From: Vibrio splendidus 12E03
GTDB lineage: Bacteria; Pseudomonadota; Gammaproteobacteria; Enterobacterales; Vibrionaceae
Direction of reading: 5' to 3'
DNA length: 47,009 bases
NCBI RefSeq assembly: GCF_000272105.2
Contig: NZ_AJZD02000319.1
Coordinates: forward strand, 1 to 47,009
The stretch's first letter is position 1; the number at the start of each line of letters is the position of its first letter. The notes beneath the pieces are model-generated. The model was not told the DNA's origin and ran no database searches. It saw nothing but the letters and a program-made list of their open reading frames with translations. Made by a program: the position numbers and the translations under genes. Below are positions 1 through 8,082 of the stretch, piece by piece.

Positions 1-797
1 TCGAAGAGTGTATTTTACCTGCCACGTCATTGACCTTATATGGTGAAGCTGCGATCACTCAACTGACTCATTATATTGATGAAATGTTGAGTGTGAATCA
101 GATAAAATCACAACAGTGCTATATTGTGGTTGGCGTTGCTGGCGTAGGAAACTTAGATTTAAAAGCCAAATTGCAATCGGCGTTAACCCATTGCCCGCAC
201 CTGTATGTAACGACTGATGCAGAAGCGTCAGTATTTGGTGCTAATTCAGGACAAGGGGTTAACTGTATTGCGATTGGGACGGGATCTGTTGCGATTCAAT
301 TGGACGTACAACAAAAGACTCAACAAGTTGGTGGCTGGGGTTTCCCAATTGGTGACCAAGGTGGTGGCGCTTGGCTTGGGTTTCAAGCTGTTCAACAAAC
401 TCTCGTTGAATTAGATAACAAGCGTACTTCTTTAACGAGTCAGCTTGTAATGCGAAAGACAGGCAACGAACGCAGCCAAATTCTACAGTGGATTGGCGAA
501 GCTAACGCGACCGATTACGCCAAATTTGCACGAGAGCTCGTTGATATGAAACAGCACTGCTCAACGGCAAGTACCATATTAAAACAAGGTATTGAAGAAA
601 TAGAAAAGCTCACACGAACATGCTCAGACTATAACTCATTACCGATTATGTTCTTAGGCAGTTTAGGACAGTTCTATCGCCCTAGGCTTTCCAAAGAACT
701 CCAAGTTCGTACCTTAAACATTCAAGGTAATGCTCTGGATGGCGCAGATGTCATCGCTAGCCAAAAGCTCCAGCTGCTTAATTTAGGAAGTGAATAA
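1..797 (+). CDS. BadF/BadG-family amino-sugar kinase (GlcNAc/glucosamine/MurNAc kinase type), 5' end cut off
   Basis: The frame is open from base 3 through the window edge, so the true start lies upstream; the TTG at 30 is unlikely to be the start. The visible part carries the ASKHA-fold phosphate-binding stretch GTGSVAIQ followed by GGWGFPIGDQGGGAWLG, the signature of the BadF/BadG/BcrA/BcrD ATPase family that includes NagK-like, GspK and MurK sugar kinases. These cytoplasmic enzymes use ATP to phosphorylate GlcNAc, glucosamine or MurNAc. The N-terminal DxGGT motif would lie outside the window. The stop overlaps the anmK start (TAATG), showing translational coupling with a muropeptide-recycling operon, which favours an amino-sugar substrate. 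The exact substrate cannot be decided from sequence. Confidence 0.85.
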   Translation, partial: EECILPATSLTLYGEAAITQLTHYIDEMLSVNQIKSQQCYIVVGVAGVGNLDLKAKLQSALTHCPHLYVTTDAEASVFGANSGQGVNCIAIGTGSVAIQLDVQQKTQQVGGWGFPIGDQGGGAWLGFQAVQQTLVELDNKRTSLTSQLVMRKTGNERSQILQWIGEANATDYAKFARELVDMKQHCSTASTILKQGIEEIEKLTRTCSDYNSLPIMFLGSLGQFYRPRLSKELQVRTLNIQGNALDGADVIASQKLQLLNLGSE

Positions 798-1909
798 TGA
801 AATCAGAGTTATATATCGGTGTGATGTCAGGGACGAGCATGGACGGCGTTGATACAGCCTTAGTGTCGATTGAAGATACGCGCATCACATTGCTTGCTCA
901 TGATGAGTTTCCAATGCCCGATGACCTCAAAGCAGGTCTGCTTGAAGTTTGTATTGGTCAGAAAACCGATTTGATTGCCATTGGAGAACTCGACCACCAG
1001 CTTGGCCATCTGTTTGCTGATGCGGTTCTGCAACTTCTCGAAAAGTCAGGTACACCTGCATCTTCTGTGACTGCGATTGGTAATCATGGTCAAACGGTAT
1101 TCCACCAGCCAAGCGGCGAATCTCCATTTACCATGCAGTTGGGTGATGCCAACATCATTGCCGCTAAAACACAGATTCAAACGGTTGCCGATTTCAGACG
1201 TAAAGACATGGCATTAGGCGGACAAGGTGCGCCACTCGTACCCGCTTTTCACCATACGATTTTTCACCCGCAAGACAGCTCAGTTGTAGTGTTGAATATT
1301 GGTGGTATCTCGAATATTTCAGTGCTGCGCCCTAATCAGCCAACGCTTGGTTATGATACAGGTCCGGGCAATATGTTGATGGACGCTTGGGTTGATAAAC
1401 ACACGGGTGAGAAGTTTGACCGTGATGCGCAATTTGCGCTTAAAGGTCAACTCAATCAAGCTTTACTCGAACAGTTGTTAAATGAATCTTATCTATCTCA
1501 AATGCCACCGAAAAGTACCGGTAGAGAACTATTCAACCTACCTTGGCTAGAGCAACAATTAACAGAATTTAAAGATCTTGCAGTAGAAGATGTTCAGCGC
1601 ACGCTTTGTGAATACACCGCATTGACGATAGCCAATGAAGTGGAGACTTATCGCTTGGGTAACCAGCCTGCACTGTATGTGTGTGGCGGTGGTACACAAA
1701 ATCCATTGTTGATGAAGAGACTATCTGTACTGCTTCCAAGTTGGGATGTTGATTCAACCACCAGTAAAGGCGTGGATGCCGATTACATGGAAGCGATGGC
1801 TTTTGCGTGGCTTGCTCAACGTCATATTCATCAACTGCCAAGCAATTTACCAGAAGTGACTGGCGCAAGCAGAGCGGCCTCTCTAGGCGTTCTCTATCGT
1901 GCTGACTGA
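797..1909 (+). CDS. anmK: Anhydro-N-acetylmuramic acid kinase AnmK
   Basis: AnmK uses ATP to hydrolyse the 1,6-anhydro ring of anhydroMurNAc and phosphorylate it, giving MurNAc-6-phosphate during recycling of peptidoglycan turnover products in the cytoplasm. The protein (370 aa, usual length) opens with GVMSGTSMDGVDTALV, the family's hallmark nucleotide-binding segment, and has GNHGQTVFHQP, a DFRRKDMALGGQGAPLVP stretch, and the C-terminal YVCGGGTQNP typical of AnmK. It starts at ATG 797, sharing one base with the stop of the upstream kinase, and is followed after 45 bp by murQ, the next enzyme of the pathway. Identification is very secure. Confidence 0.97.
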   Translation: MKSELYIGVMSGTSMDGVDTALVSIEDTRITLLAHDEFPMPDDLKAGLLEVCIGQKTDLIAIGELDHQLGHLFADAVLQLLEKSGTPASSVTAIGNHGQTVFHQPSGESPFTMQLGDANIIAAKTQIQTVADFRRKDMALGGQGAPLVPAFHHTIFHPQDSSVVVLNIGGISNISVLRPNQPTLGYDTGPGNMLMDAWVDKHTGEKFDRDAQFALKGQLNQALLEQLLNESYLSQMPPKSTGRELFNLPWLEQQLTEFKDLAVEDVQRTLCEYTALTIANEVETYRLGNQPALYVCGGGTQNPLLMKRLSVLLPSWDVDSTTSKGVDADYMEAMAFAWLAQRHIHQLPSNLPEVTGASRAASLGVLYRAD

Positions 1910-1954
1910 ACAACTTTAGAACCATCATTTTAGAATCACCATTTAAGGATCATT

Positions 1955-2875
1955 ATGAGTAACGACGCTCTCATATCAGCGCTCTCGCACCTCGTTTCGG
2001 AGGGGAGAAACCCTGATACTATGGATATTGATCTGCTCACCTCTCTCGAAGTGGTTGAAAAGATTAACCAACAAGACAAACAAGTCCCACTGGCGATTGA
2101 AGCGGAACTGCCACAGATCGCGAAAGCGGTCGATAAAATTGCTCATGCCTTTCAAAACGGTGGTCGACTGATTTATATGGGCGCAGGCACCAGTGGTCGA
2201 TTAGGTGTGTTAGACGCATCAGAATGCCCACCGACTTTCGGCGTCTCAGACAAGATGGTTATCGGCCTAATTGCTGGCGGACCAGAGGCGATTTTAAAAG
2301 CCAAAGAAGGTGCAGAAGACTCGCTGACTCTCGGTATTGAAGATCTGAAAGCGATTCATTTTTCAGAAAATGATGTCGTGGTGGGCATTGCTGCGAGTGG
2401 TCGTACGCCTTACGTGATTGGTGCACTCAACTATGCCAATCAGCTTGGCGCAGTAACGGTTGCATTGTCTTGTAACCCTGATTCTCCAATTGCTGAAATC
2501 GCTCAAATCCCAATTAGCCCGGTGGTTGGCCCAGAAGCATTAACAGGTTCAACACGACTCAAATCAGGTACGGCGCAAAAGTTGGTGCTTAATATGCTGA
2601 CCACAGCCAGCATGATTCGTATCGGTAAGAGCTACCAAAATCTGATGGTCGACGTAAAAGCGACCAATGAAAAGTTGGTTGCCCGCGCTGCTCGTATCGT
2701 TATCCAAGCAACGGAGTGCGACAAAGCTCTGGCAGTTTCGACACTTAAAACGACTGATTACGATGTGAAGTTATCTATTTTGATGATTCTAACAGGGCTA
2801 GATTTAGAGTTAGCCAAGGCACAACTTGATAAGCAAAATGGCTTCTTGAGAAAAGCAGTCGAGAATAATCAGTAA
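1955..2875 (+). CDS. murQ: N-acetylmuramic acid 6-phosphate etherase MurQ
   Basis: MurQ cleaves the lactyl ether of MurNAc-6-phosphate to give GlcNAc-6-phosphate and D-lactate, joining wall recycling to amino-sugar metabolism. The 306-aa product has the SIS-domain sugar-phosphate segment (IYMGAGTSGRLGVLDASECPP), GLIAGGPEAI, and the GPEALTGSTRLKSGTAQK motif diagnostic of the MurQ/GckR group. A Shine-Dalgarno AAGGAT lies about 8 bases before ATG 1955. It is the last gene of the operon with anmK and is followed by a strong hairpin terminator. Length matches the family. Confidence 0.97.
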   Translation: MSNDALISALSHLVSEGRNPDTMDIDLLTSLEVVEKINQQDKQVPLAIEAELPQIAKAVDKIAHAFQNGGRLIYMGAGTSGRLGVLDASECPPTFGVSDKMVIGLIAGGPEAILKAKEGAEDSLTLGIEDLKAIHFSENDVVVGIAASGRTPYVIGALNYANQLGAVTVALSCNPDSPIAEIAQIPISPVVGPEALTGSTRLKSGTAQKLVLNMLTTASMIRIGKSYQNLMVDVKATNEKLVARAARIVIQATECDKALAVSTLKTTDYDVKLSILMILTGLDLELAKAQLDKQNGFLRKAVENNQ

Positions 2876-2926
2876 TCTTAATTTGGCTTGTAGCTTCTCA
2901 TTTAGACAGCTACTTCAACGACATAC

Positions 2927-2963
2927 AAAAAGACCAGCACACACGCGGTACTGGTCTTTTTTT
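2927..2963. terminator. Bidirectional rho-independent terminator between murQ and the lipoprotein gene
   Basis: An 11-bp perfect stem (AAAAAGACCAG / CTGGTCTTTTT) with a 13-base loop is followed by further T's. The A/T ends make it usable from both strands, which fits the convergent murQ and lipoprotein genes on either side. Confidence 0.9.
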
Positions 2964-2992
2964 AGTTTTAATTTTTTATGGCTAGCTTGGAC

Positions 2993-3343
2993 TTAATAGT
3001 CGTTTGAGAACTCGTCCCAGCCGCGTTGCCATTCCATACGGAAACGTTGAGCGTCTTCCGTACCAGAACACACGCCTTCATACACCTGACCAGACAAACC
3101 AATCTGATAAGCATGGTTCGGATTACAATATTCAGTCACACCTAGGTGATAACCTTCTGTGTAACTCGCTTGATCGACTGCGCCAAGCTCAGTCATCTCT
3201 GAATACGAACGCTGAGTGTGACCTTTAATACCATCACGATAGCCAATCTCTTGCCAATTGCCTTCAGCTGCTAAATCTTGAACATTGGCGCTGCATCCTG
3301 CAAGGCTAAATGCCACGGCGAATAGTGCGATTATTTTTTTCAT
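2993..3343 (-). CDS. DUF2799 family lipoprotein
   Basis: A 116-aa predicted outer-membrane lipoprotein. The N-terminus MKKIIALFAVAFSLAGC is a signal peptide with lipobox LAGC, placing the lipidated cysteine at residue 17; Ser follows at +2, so there is no inner-membrane retention signal. The mature part has the repeated aromatic/glycine pattern (EIGYRDGIKG, YTEGYHLGVTEYC, AYQIGLSGQVYEGVC) that I associate with DUF2799, a family of unknown function common in Vibrio and other gammaproteobacteria. AAGGAC stands before the ATG at 3343. It is transcribed away from the transporter unit at 3.7 kb. No function can be assigned. Confidence 0.85.
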   Translation of the reverse strand: MKKIIALFAVAFSLAGCSANVQDLAAEGNWQEIGYRDGIKGHTQRSYSEMTELGAVDQASYTEGYHLGVTEYCNPNHAYQIGLSGQVYEGVCSGTEDAQRFRMEWQRGWDEFSNDY

Positions 3344-3402
3344 TTCAGTCCTTTATATTTACCTAGCCATTTCCTGACGAAGCGTTGCCTTTGTGGTGAT
3401 TC

Positions 3403-3595
3403 TCCGCTGAACACTGGCTGATGTCCACTTATGTCTGTTATCTGCCACTGATATCTATTGGTTACCACTTAAAGCAGATAAGTCACCACTTATCAGAAGC
3501 AAGACACTTCTCAACACGAATAACCAACCGCTCTACAAACGTAGCAAACCACTCAATCAGTTATAACACCACTTAATTGACTATTCGACCACTCA
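3403..3595 (+). promoter_or_regulatory. Ten phased direct repeats matching the BtsR (YehT) half-site, upstream of the CstA-family transporter
   Basis: Octamers of consensus ACC[A/G]CT[T/C]A start at 3403, 3424, 3444, 3464, 3485, 3506, 3527, 3548, 3568 and 3588, all in one orientation and 20 or 21 bp apart, that is two helical turns. Five match the consensus fully (3464, 3485, 3548, 3568, 3588). Those at 3403, 3424, 3444 and 3527 differ at one or two positions; 3506 (ACTTCTCA) is degenerate but exactly in register. The E. coli LytTR regulator BtsR/YehT is known to bind ACC[G/A]CT[C/T]A repeats spaced by 13 bp (21-bp period) before the CstA-family pyruvate transporter gene btsT/yjiY. A btsS-btsR-like pair lies just downstream here, so binding by that regulator is the natural inference. 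Confidence 0.85.
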
Positions 3596-3607
3596 CTCTC
3601 ATAGAGG

Positions 3608-3636
3608 AAGTTTCTTCTCATACTCTTCTTTAATAT
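3608..3636 (+). promoter_or_regulatory. Candidate activator-dependent promoter of the transporter gene
   Basis: TAATAT at 3631-3636 is a good -10 hexamer, but the 17-bp upstream position (3608-3613, AAGTTT) has no -35 resemblance. The last repeat of the phased array ends at 3595, just upstream of the missing -35. A poor -35 next to activator sites is what a regulator-dependent promoter would look like; this is inference. Confidence 0.5.
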
Positions 3637-3675
3637 ACACCCTGACTTAATTAATACATTCAGGGATAACAAATT

Positions 3676-5169
3676 ATGATGTGGTTTCTTACCTGTGTTG
3701 CAGCACTCATTGGTGGCTACTTTATTTACGGTGCCTTTATCGAGAAGATTTTCGGTATCAATGAAAAGCGTCAAACACCCGCTCACACTAAGCAAGATGG
3801 CGTGGACTACGTTCCAATGTCGACACCAAAGGTTTACCTAGTTCAACTGCTTAACATTGCAGGTGTAGGTCCAATCTTCGGACCTATCATGGGTGCCCTT
3901 TACGGCCCAGCAGCGATGCTTTGGATCGTGCTAGGTTGTATCTTCGCAGGTGCAGTACACGACTACTTCTCAGGTATGTTATCTATCCGTAATGGTGGTG
4001 CTTCGGTTCCAACCATCACTGGACGTTACCTAGGCAATGGCGCAAAACACTTTATGAACATCTTTGCCATTGTTCTACTGCTTCTTGTTGGTGTGGTATT
4101 TGTTTCTGCTCCTGCAGGCATGATCACTAACCTAGTGAACGACCAAACTGATTTCGCGATGTCTGCAACAACCATGGTTGTTATCATCTTTGCTTACTAC
4201 ATCATCGCAACGATTGTCCCTGTCGATAAAATCATTGGTCGTTTCTACCCACTGTTCGGTGCACTACTTATCTTCATGTCTGTTGGCCTAATCACTGCGA
4301 TTGGTCTATCTGACGAGCACCAAATCATGGGAGGCTTCGAGATGAAAGACATGTTCACCAACATGAACCCGAATGACCTACCACTTTGGCCTGCTCTATT
4401 CATCACTATCGCTTGTGGTGCAATCTCTGGCTTCCACGCAACTCAGTCACCACTGATGGCGCGTTGTATGGAAAACGAGAAGAACGGTCGCTTCGTATTC
4501 TATGGTGCAATGATTGGTGAAGGCATCATCGCTCTAATCTGGTGTGCACTTGCTCTTTCATTCTTCGGTTCAGTTGAGTCTCTATCAGACGCAATTGCAA
4601 ACGGTGGCCCAGGTAACGTGGTATACAGCGCTTCATTTGGCCTACTAGGTGTATTTGGCGGTATCCTTGCTTTCCTTGGCGTGGTTATCCTACCTATCAC
4701 TTCTGGTGACACAGCGTTCCGTTCGAGCCGTCTTATCCTTGCTGAATACTTCAACATGGAACAGAAAACACTGCGTAACCGCCTACTGATGGCTTTACCG
4801 CTATTCGTTCTTGGTGGCATCCTGACTCAAGTAGATTTTGGTATCATCTGGCGCTACTTCGGCTTTGCTAACCAATCAACAGCAGTAATGATGCTGTGGA
4901 CGGCTTCAGCTTACCTACTTCGCCACAACAAACTGCACTGGGTAACAACGGTTCCAGCTATCTTCATGACGTCTGTGTGTATCACATTCATTCTGAACAA
5001 CAGCCAACTAGGTTTTGGTCTACCTATGCAAATCTCAACAATCGTAGGTGTGGTTTCATCTCTACTGATTACTGCTTACGTTATCAAGATTTCAAAAGGC
5101 AAAGGCGATATCGACCTGGCTGACGACGAGCAAGATCAAGAGCCAAAACCAGTGACTAAAACAGCCTAG
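3676..5169 (+). CDS. cstA: CstA-family (carbon starvation protein A) transporter, probable pyruvate/peptide-type uptake carrier
   Basis: A 497-aa polytopic inner-membrane protein, roughly a dozen or more hydrophobic segments. CstA-family marks include LLNIAGVGPIFGPIMGALYGP, VHDYFSGMLSIRNGGASVP, IACGAISGFHATQSPLMARC and LPITSGDTAFRSSRLI. Known members (E. coli CstA and BtsT) are proton-driven pyruvate transporters, CstA also being tied to peptide use; E. coli forms are about 700 aa, so this is the short subfamily seen in Vibrio. The tail after about residue 475 is acidic and soluble. ATG 3676 has AGGGA nine bases before it. The ten-site array upstream and the sensor/regulator pair downstream point to control by that pair. 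Pyruvate as substrate is inferred; codon choice looks like that of a well-expressed gene. Confidence 0.92.
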   Translation: MMWFLTCVAALIGGYFIYGAFIEKIFGINEKRQTPAHTKQDGVDYVPMSTPKVYLVQLLNIAGVGPIFGPIMGALYGPAAMLWIVLGCIFAGAVHDYFSGMLSIRNGGASVPTITGRYLGNGAKHFMNIFAIVLLLLVGVVFVSAPAGMITNLVNDQTDFAMSATTMVVIIFAYYIIATIVPVDKIIGRFYPLFGALLIFMSVGLITAIGLSDEHQIMGGFEMKDMFTNMNPNDLPLWPALFITIACGAISGFHATQSPLMARCMENEKNGRFVFYGAMIGEGIIALIWCALALSFFGSVESLSDAIANGGPGNVVYSASFGLLGVFGGILAFLGVVILPITSGDTAFRSSRLILAEYFNMEQKTLRNRLLMALPLFVLGGILTQVDFGIIWRYFGFANQSTAVMMLWTASAYLLRHNKLHWVTTVPAIFMTSVCITFILNNSQLGFGLPMQISTIVGVVSSLLITAYVIKISKGKGDIDLADDEQDQEPKPVTKTA

Positions 5170-5284
5170 TTCTTTTAGGCTCTTTGGAAAAAGAGACCAA
5201 TCTTCATAGAAAGAGACAAAAGAACTGCCAAGCACAACTTCGCTTGCTCCCGTAATCACCCAGTGATTAGTGGAAATTAAGACT

Positions 5285-5315
5285 AAAGCCCGTCCACTGT
5301 GATGGGCTTTGTTAT
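5285..5315 (+). terminator. Probable rho-independent terminator after the transporter gene
   Basis: AAAGCCCGTC / GATGGGCTTT forms a 10-bp stem with one G-U pair and a six-base loop, followed by a moderate T-rich stretch. It lies in the 273-bp gap before btsS, suggesting the transporter and the sensor are mostly separate transcripts. Confidence 0.7.
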
Positions 5316-5442
5316 TTCTAAATATTAGTTTCTCGACCTTGGGAAACCAAAGTCATTCAATATAAGCCATGAAAAGACAAGCAAAGCTACCGTTACCAAG
5401 CAATGAGCTTTACACTTAACAAGCGTCTCAATAGGTGAAAAT

Positions 5443-7113
5443 ATGGAACTCATTCTCTCTCTGCTGCAACAAACCTGTGTCTACTTAGTGATTGCTTACA
5501 TGCTAAGTAAAACCCCATTGATTCTCCCTTTGTTGAGCATCTCTTCACGCTTAAGTCATAAAATCAGCTGCTACGTTCTGTTTTCCTTGTTCTGTATTAT
5601 GGGCACCTATTTTGGATTACAGATCAATGATGCCATTGCCAACACCCGAGCGATGGGAGCGGTCATGGGTGGCCTGTTTGGTGGTCCGGTTGTCGGCTTT
5701 GCGGTCGGTTTTACTGGCGGTATCCATCGTTACTCTTTGGGTGGATTCACCGATCTAGCTTGCGCGATTTCCACCACAGCAGAAGGCTTGATTGGAGGCT
5801 TGCTGCACGTTTACCTAGTCAGAAAGAACAAAGCCAGTCAGCTGTTTAATCCGCTGGTGGTGTTCTCTGTGACGCTGTTTGCAGAGATCATTCAGATGCT
5901 GATTCTGCTCGCAGTCGCTAAACCGTTTGAGCAGTCCTACGCTCTGGTTTCTGATATTGCCGCGCCAATGATCATCGCAAACTCTGTGGGTGCAGCACTG
6001 TTCATGAGCATCATCCAAGACCGTAAAACCATCTTCGAAAAATATTCTGCAACCTTCTCTCGCCGCGCATTAACCATCGCCGAACGTTCGGTAGGTATTC
6101 TGCATGGTGGGTTTAATTCCGATAACGCACAAAAAATCGTACGTATCGTTTACGAAGAGACTAATGTTGGTGCAGTGGCGATTACCGACCGAGAAAAAAT
6201 CCTCGCGTTCGTTGGCATTGGCGATGAACACCACATACCTAACACTCCGATTTCATCGCAAAGCACGCTTACCTCGATGGAACAGAACGACATCATCTAC
6301 CTCGATGGCAAAGAGAACCCGTACCAATGTTCTCTATCGCAAGATTGCAAATTGGGCTCTGCGCTGATTATTCCACTGCGCGCGGGTAATGAAGTGGTCG
6401 GTACCATCAAACTGTATGAGCCAAAGCTAAAGCTGTTCTCGACCATCAACATGTCGATGGGTGAAGGCATCGCTCAGCTATTGTCGAGTCAGATCCTATT
6501 CAGTAACTATCAGCAACAGCAAACGCTACTGACTCAAGCAGAAATCAAACTGCTGCACGCTCAAGTTAACCCTCACTTCTTGTTTAATGCACTCAACACC
6601 ATCAGTGCCGTAACACGTCGTGACCCTGATAAAGCACGAGAGCTTATTCAGCATCTGTCTCACTTCTTTAGAAGTAACCTGAAACAGAACATCAATACTG
6701 TGAAACTCAAAGACGAGCTGGCACACGTCAATGCGTACCTAACTATTGAGAAGGCGCGTTTTACTGACCGATTAGAAGTGGAATGGGATATCGCCCCACA
6801 GCTGTATGAGTCGCAACTGCCGAGCTTTACCTTGCAGCCACTGGTTGAAAACGCCATCAAGCATGGTATTTCAAACATGTTAGAAGGCGGCAAAGTGAAG
6901 ATCTATAGCGAGGCTTTCGAGGGTGGATTCAAGCTGGTCGTGGAAGACAATGCTGGTAATTATCAGAAGCCATCTCAAGATCACGTTGGATTAGGCATGG
7001 AAATTGTTGATAAACGACTCACTAATTTCTTTGGACAAGATTCAGCACTAAAAATAGAATCTCAACCACAGCAATTTACTCGAATGAGCTTTATCATACC
7101 TATACTCAAATAA
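5443..7113 (+). CDS. btsS: LytS/YehU-family membrane sensor histidine kinase, BtsS-like
   Basis: A 556-aa sensor kinase of the inner membrane. Residues 1-195 hold about six membrane segments of the 5TM-5TMR_LYT type, including GAVMGGLFGGPVVGFAVGF. A GAF-like region spans about 210-350. The His_kinase domain has LLHAQVNPHFLFNALN with the predicted phospho-His at 378, and the ATPase domain has N470 in LVENAIKHGI and the glycine motif VGLGMEIV near 516-522. BtsS in E. coli is a high-affinity pyruvate sensor that signals to BtsR; the order transporter-sensor-regulator supports that assignment here. AGGTGA at 5433-5438 precedes ATG 5443. The closest alternative is another LytS-type sensor, but the repeat motif before the transporter favours BtsS. 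Confidence 0.88.
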   Translation: MELILSLLQQTCVYLVIAYMLSKTPLILPLLSISSRLSHKISCYVLFSLFCIMGTYFGLQINDAIANTRAMGAVMGGLFGGPVVGFAVGFTGGIHRYSLGGFTDLACAISTTAEGLIGGLLHVYLVRKNKASQLFNPLVVFSVTLFAEIIQMLILLAVAKPFEQSYALVSDIAAPMIIANSVGAALFMSIIQDRKTIFEKYSATFSRRALTIAERSVGILHGGFNSDNAQKIVRIVYEETNVGAVAITDREKILAFVGIGDEHHIPNTPISSQSTLTSMEQNDIIYLDGKENPYQCSLSQDCKLGSALIIPLRAGNEVVGTIKLYEPKLKLFSTINMSMGEGIAQLLSSQILFSNYQQQQTLLTQAEIKLLHAQVNPHFLFNALNTISAVTRRDPDKARELIQHLSHFFRSNLKQNINTVKLKDELAHVNAYLTIEKARFTDRLEVEWDIAPQLYESQLPSFTLQPLVENAIKHGISNMLEGGKVKIYSEAFEGGFKLVVEDNAGNYQKPSQDHVGLGMEIVDKRLTNFFGQDSALKIESQPQQFTRMSFIIPILK

Positions 7114-7218
7114 TGGTATTTTCGGAGATGAATCGCTCCGAGTTGAAACATTTAGAAGCAGATATTTAAAAGATAAGCGTGAATCAAGCAGGGATAGAAC
7201 CAAGATGAAGATTGTAGG

Positions 7219-7950
7219 ATGTTAAAGGCATTAGTTGTCGATGATGAGCTTTTTGCTCGCGAAGAGCTGATTGAGCTACTGACTGAAACCGGTGAAGTAG
7301 AAATCATTGGCCAAGCGAGTAACGCGATCGAAGGACTGAAACAGATCAACCTACTCAAGCCGGATGTAGTGTATTTGGATATCCAGATGCCGCAGGTTAC
7401 CGGGATTGAACTGTTAAGCATGCTTGACCCAGACACCATGCCTTACGTAGTGTTCGTCACCGCCTACGACCAATATGCGATTCAAGCTTTTGAAGACAAT
7501 GCCTTTGATTACCTACTCAAACCGGTTGAACCTTGTCGATTAAACAAGAGTGTTTGTCGTCTGAATAAAGTCATCAAGCAGAACCAAAAAGCGCCAGAAC
7601 AAAACATCTCTGCGATTGCTCCCTGTCACTTAGAACAAATACCATGTATTGGTCATAACCGCATTGTGATCATGGCAAGCCAAACGGTCGAGTGCGCTTA
7701 TTCAGATATCAGCGGTGTGCATGTTCGTAGCTCATCACAAACCGCCACTTCACAGTTAACCCTGAAGATCCTAGAAGAAAAGACCGATTTGATCCGCTGT
7801 CATCGCCAATATTTGATCAACATAAAATCGATCCAAGAGATCAAACTGTTAGAAAATGGATTAGCCGAGATCATTACACTGACTGGCTTTGAAGTGCCTG
7901 TCAGTCGTCGTTATCTCAAGACATTGAAAGAGCAACTCGGTCTTCAGTAA
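7219..7950 (+). CDS. btsR: LytTR response regulator, BtsR-like
   Basis: A 243-aa cytoplasmic response regulator. The receiver domain (1-120) has the acidic pair D8/D9, phospho-acceptor D54 in VVYLDIQMP, T81 and K101 in DYLLKPVEP. The C-terminal LytTR DNA-binding domain (about 140-243) contains LIRCHRQYLINIKSI and VPVSRRYLKTLKEQLG, typical of the AlgR/AgrA/LytR fold. It would be phosphorylated by the adjacent kinase and bind direct repeats; the ten repeats at 3403-3595 are the likely target. ATG 7219 matches the start of known BtsR proteins although the ribosome site (GTAGG directly before the ATG) is poor. The 105-bp gap to btsS contains a small CGGAG/CTCCG hairpin (7121-7142). Confidence 0.88.
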   Translation: MLKALVVDDELFAREELIELLTETGEVEIIGQASNAIEGLKQINLLKPDVVYLDIQMPQVTGIELLSMLDPDTMPYVVFVTAYDQYAIQAFEDNAFDYLLKPVEPCRLNKSVCRLNKVIKQNQKAPEQNISAIAPCHLEQIPCIGHNRIVIMASQTVECAYSDISGVHVRSSSQTATSQLTLKILEEKTDLIRCHRQYLINIKSIQEIKLLENGLAEIITLTGFEVPVSRRYLKTLKEQLGLQ

Positions 7951-7982
7951 ACACATTTAAGGCCAAGATATAGCGCGTTCAA

Positions 7983-8012
7983 AAAAGCCAACGTATCAAC
8001 GTTGGCTTTTTA
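7983..8012. terminator. Bidirectional terminator between btsR and ispH
   Basis: AAAAGCCAACG / CGTTGGCTTTT forms a perfect 11-bp stem with loop TATCAA, with T-runs on both strands. It separates the converging btsR and ispH transcripts. Confidence 0.92.
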
Positions 8013-8082
8013 CTGTTTACAAATCGATAGTGTTTAAGAATCGCTAGTATCACAAATCGATGGTGTCACCAATCAATAGAGA

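Noticed and set aside
3403..3595. CRISPR-like regularly spaced repeats
   Set aside because: The repeat unit is only 8 bp with 12-13 bp gaps, no cas genes are near, and the motif fits a LytTR regulator site.
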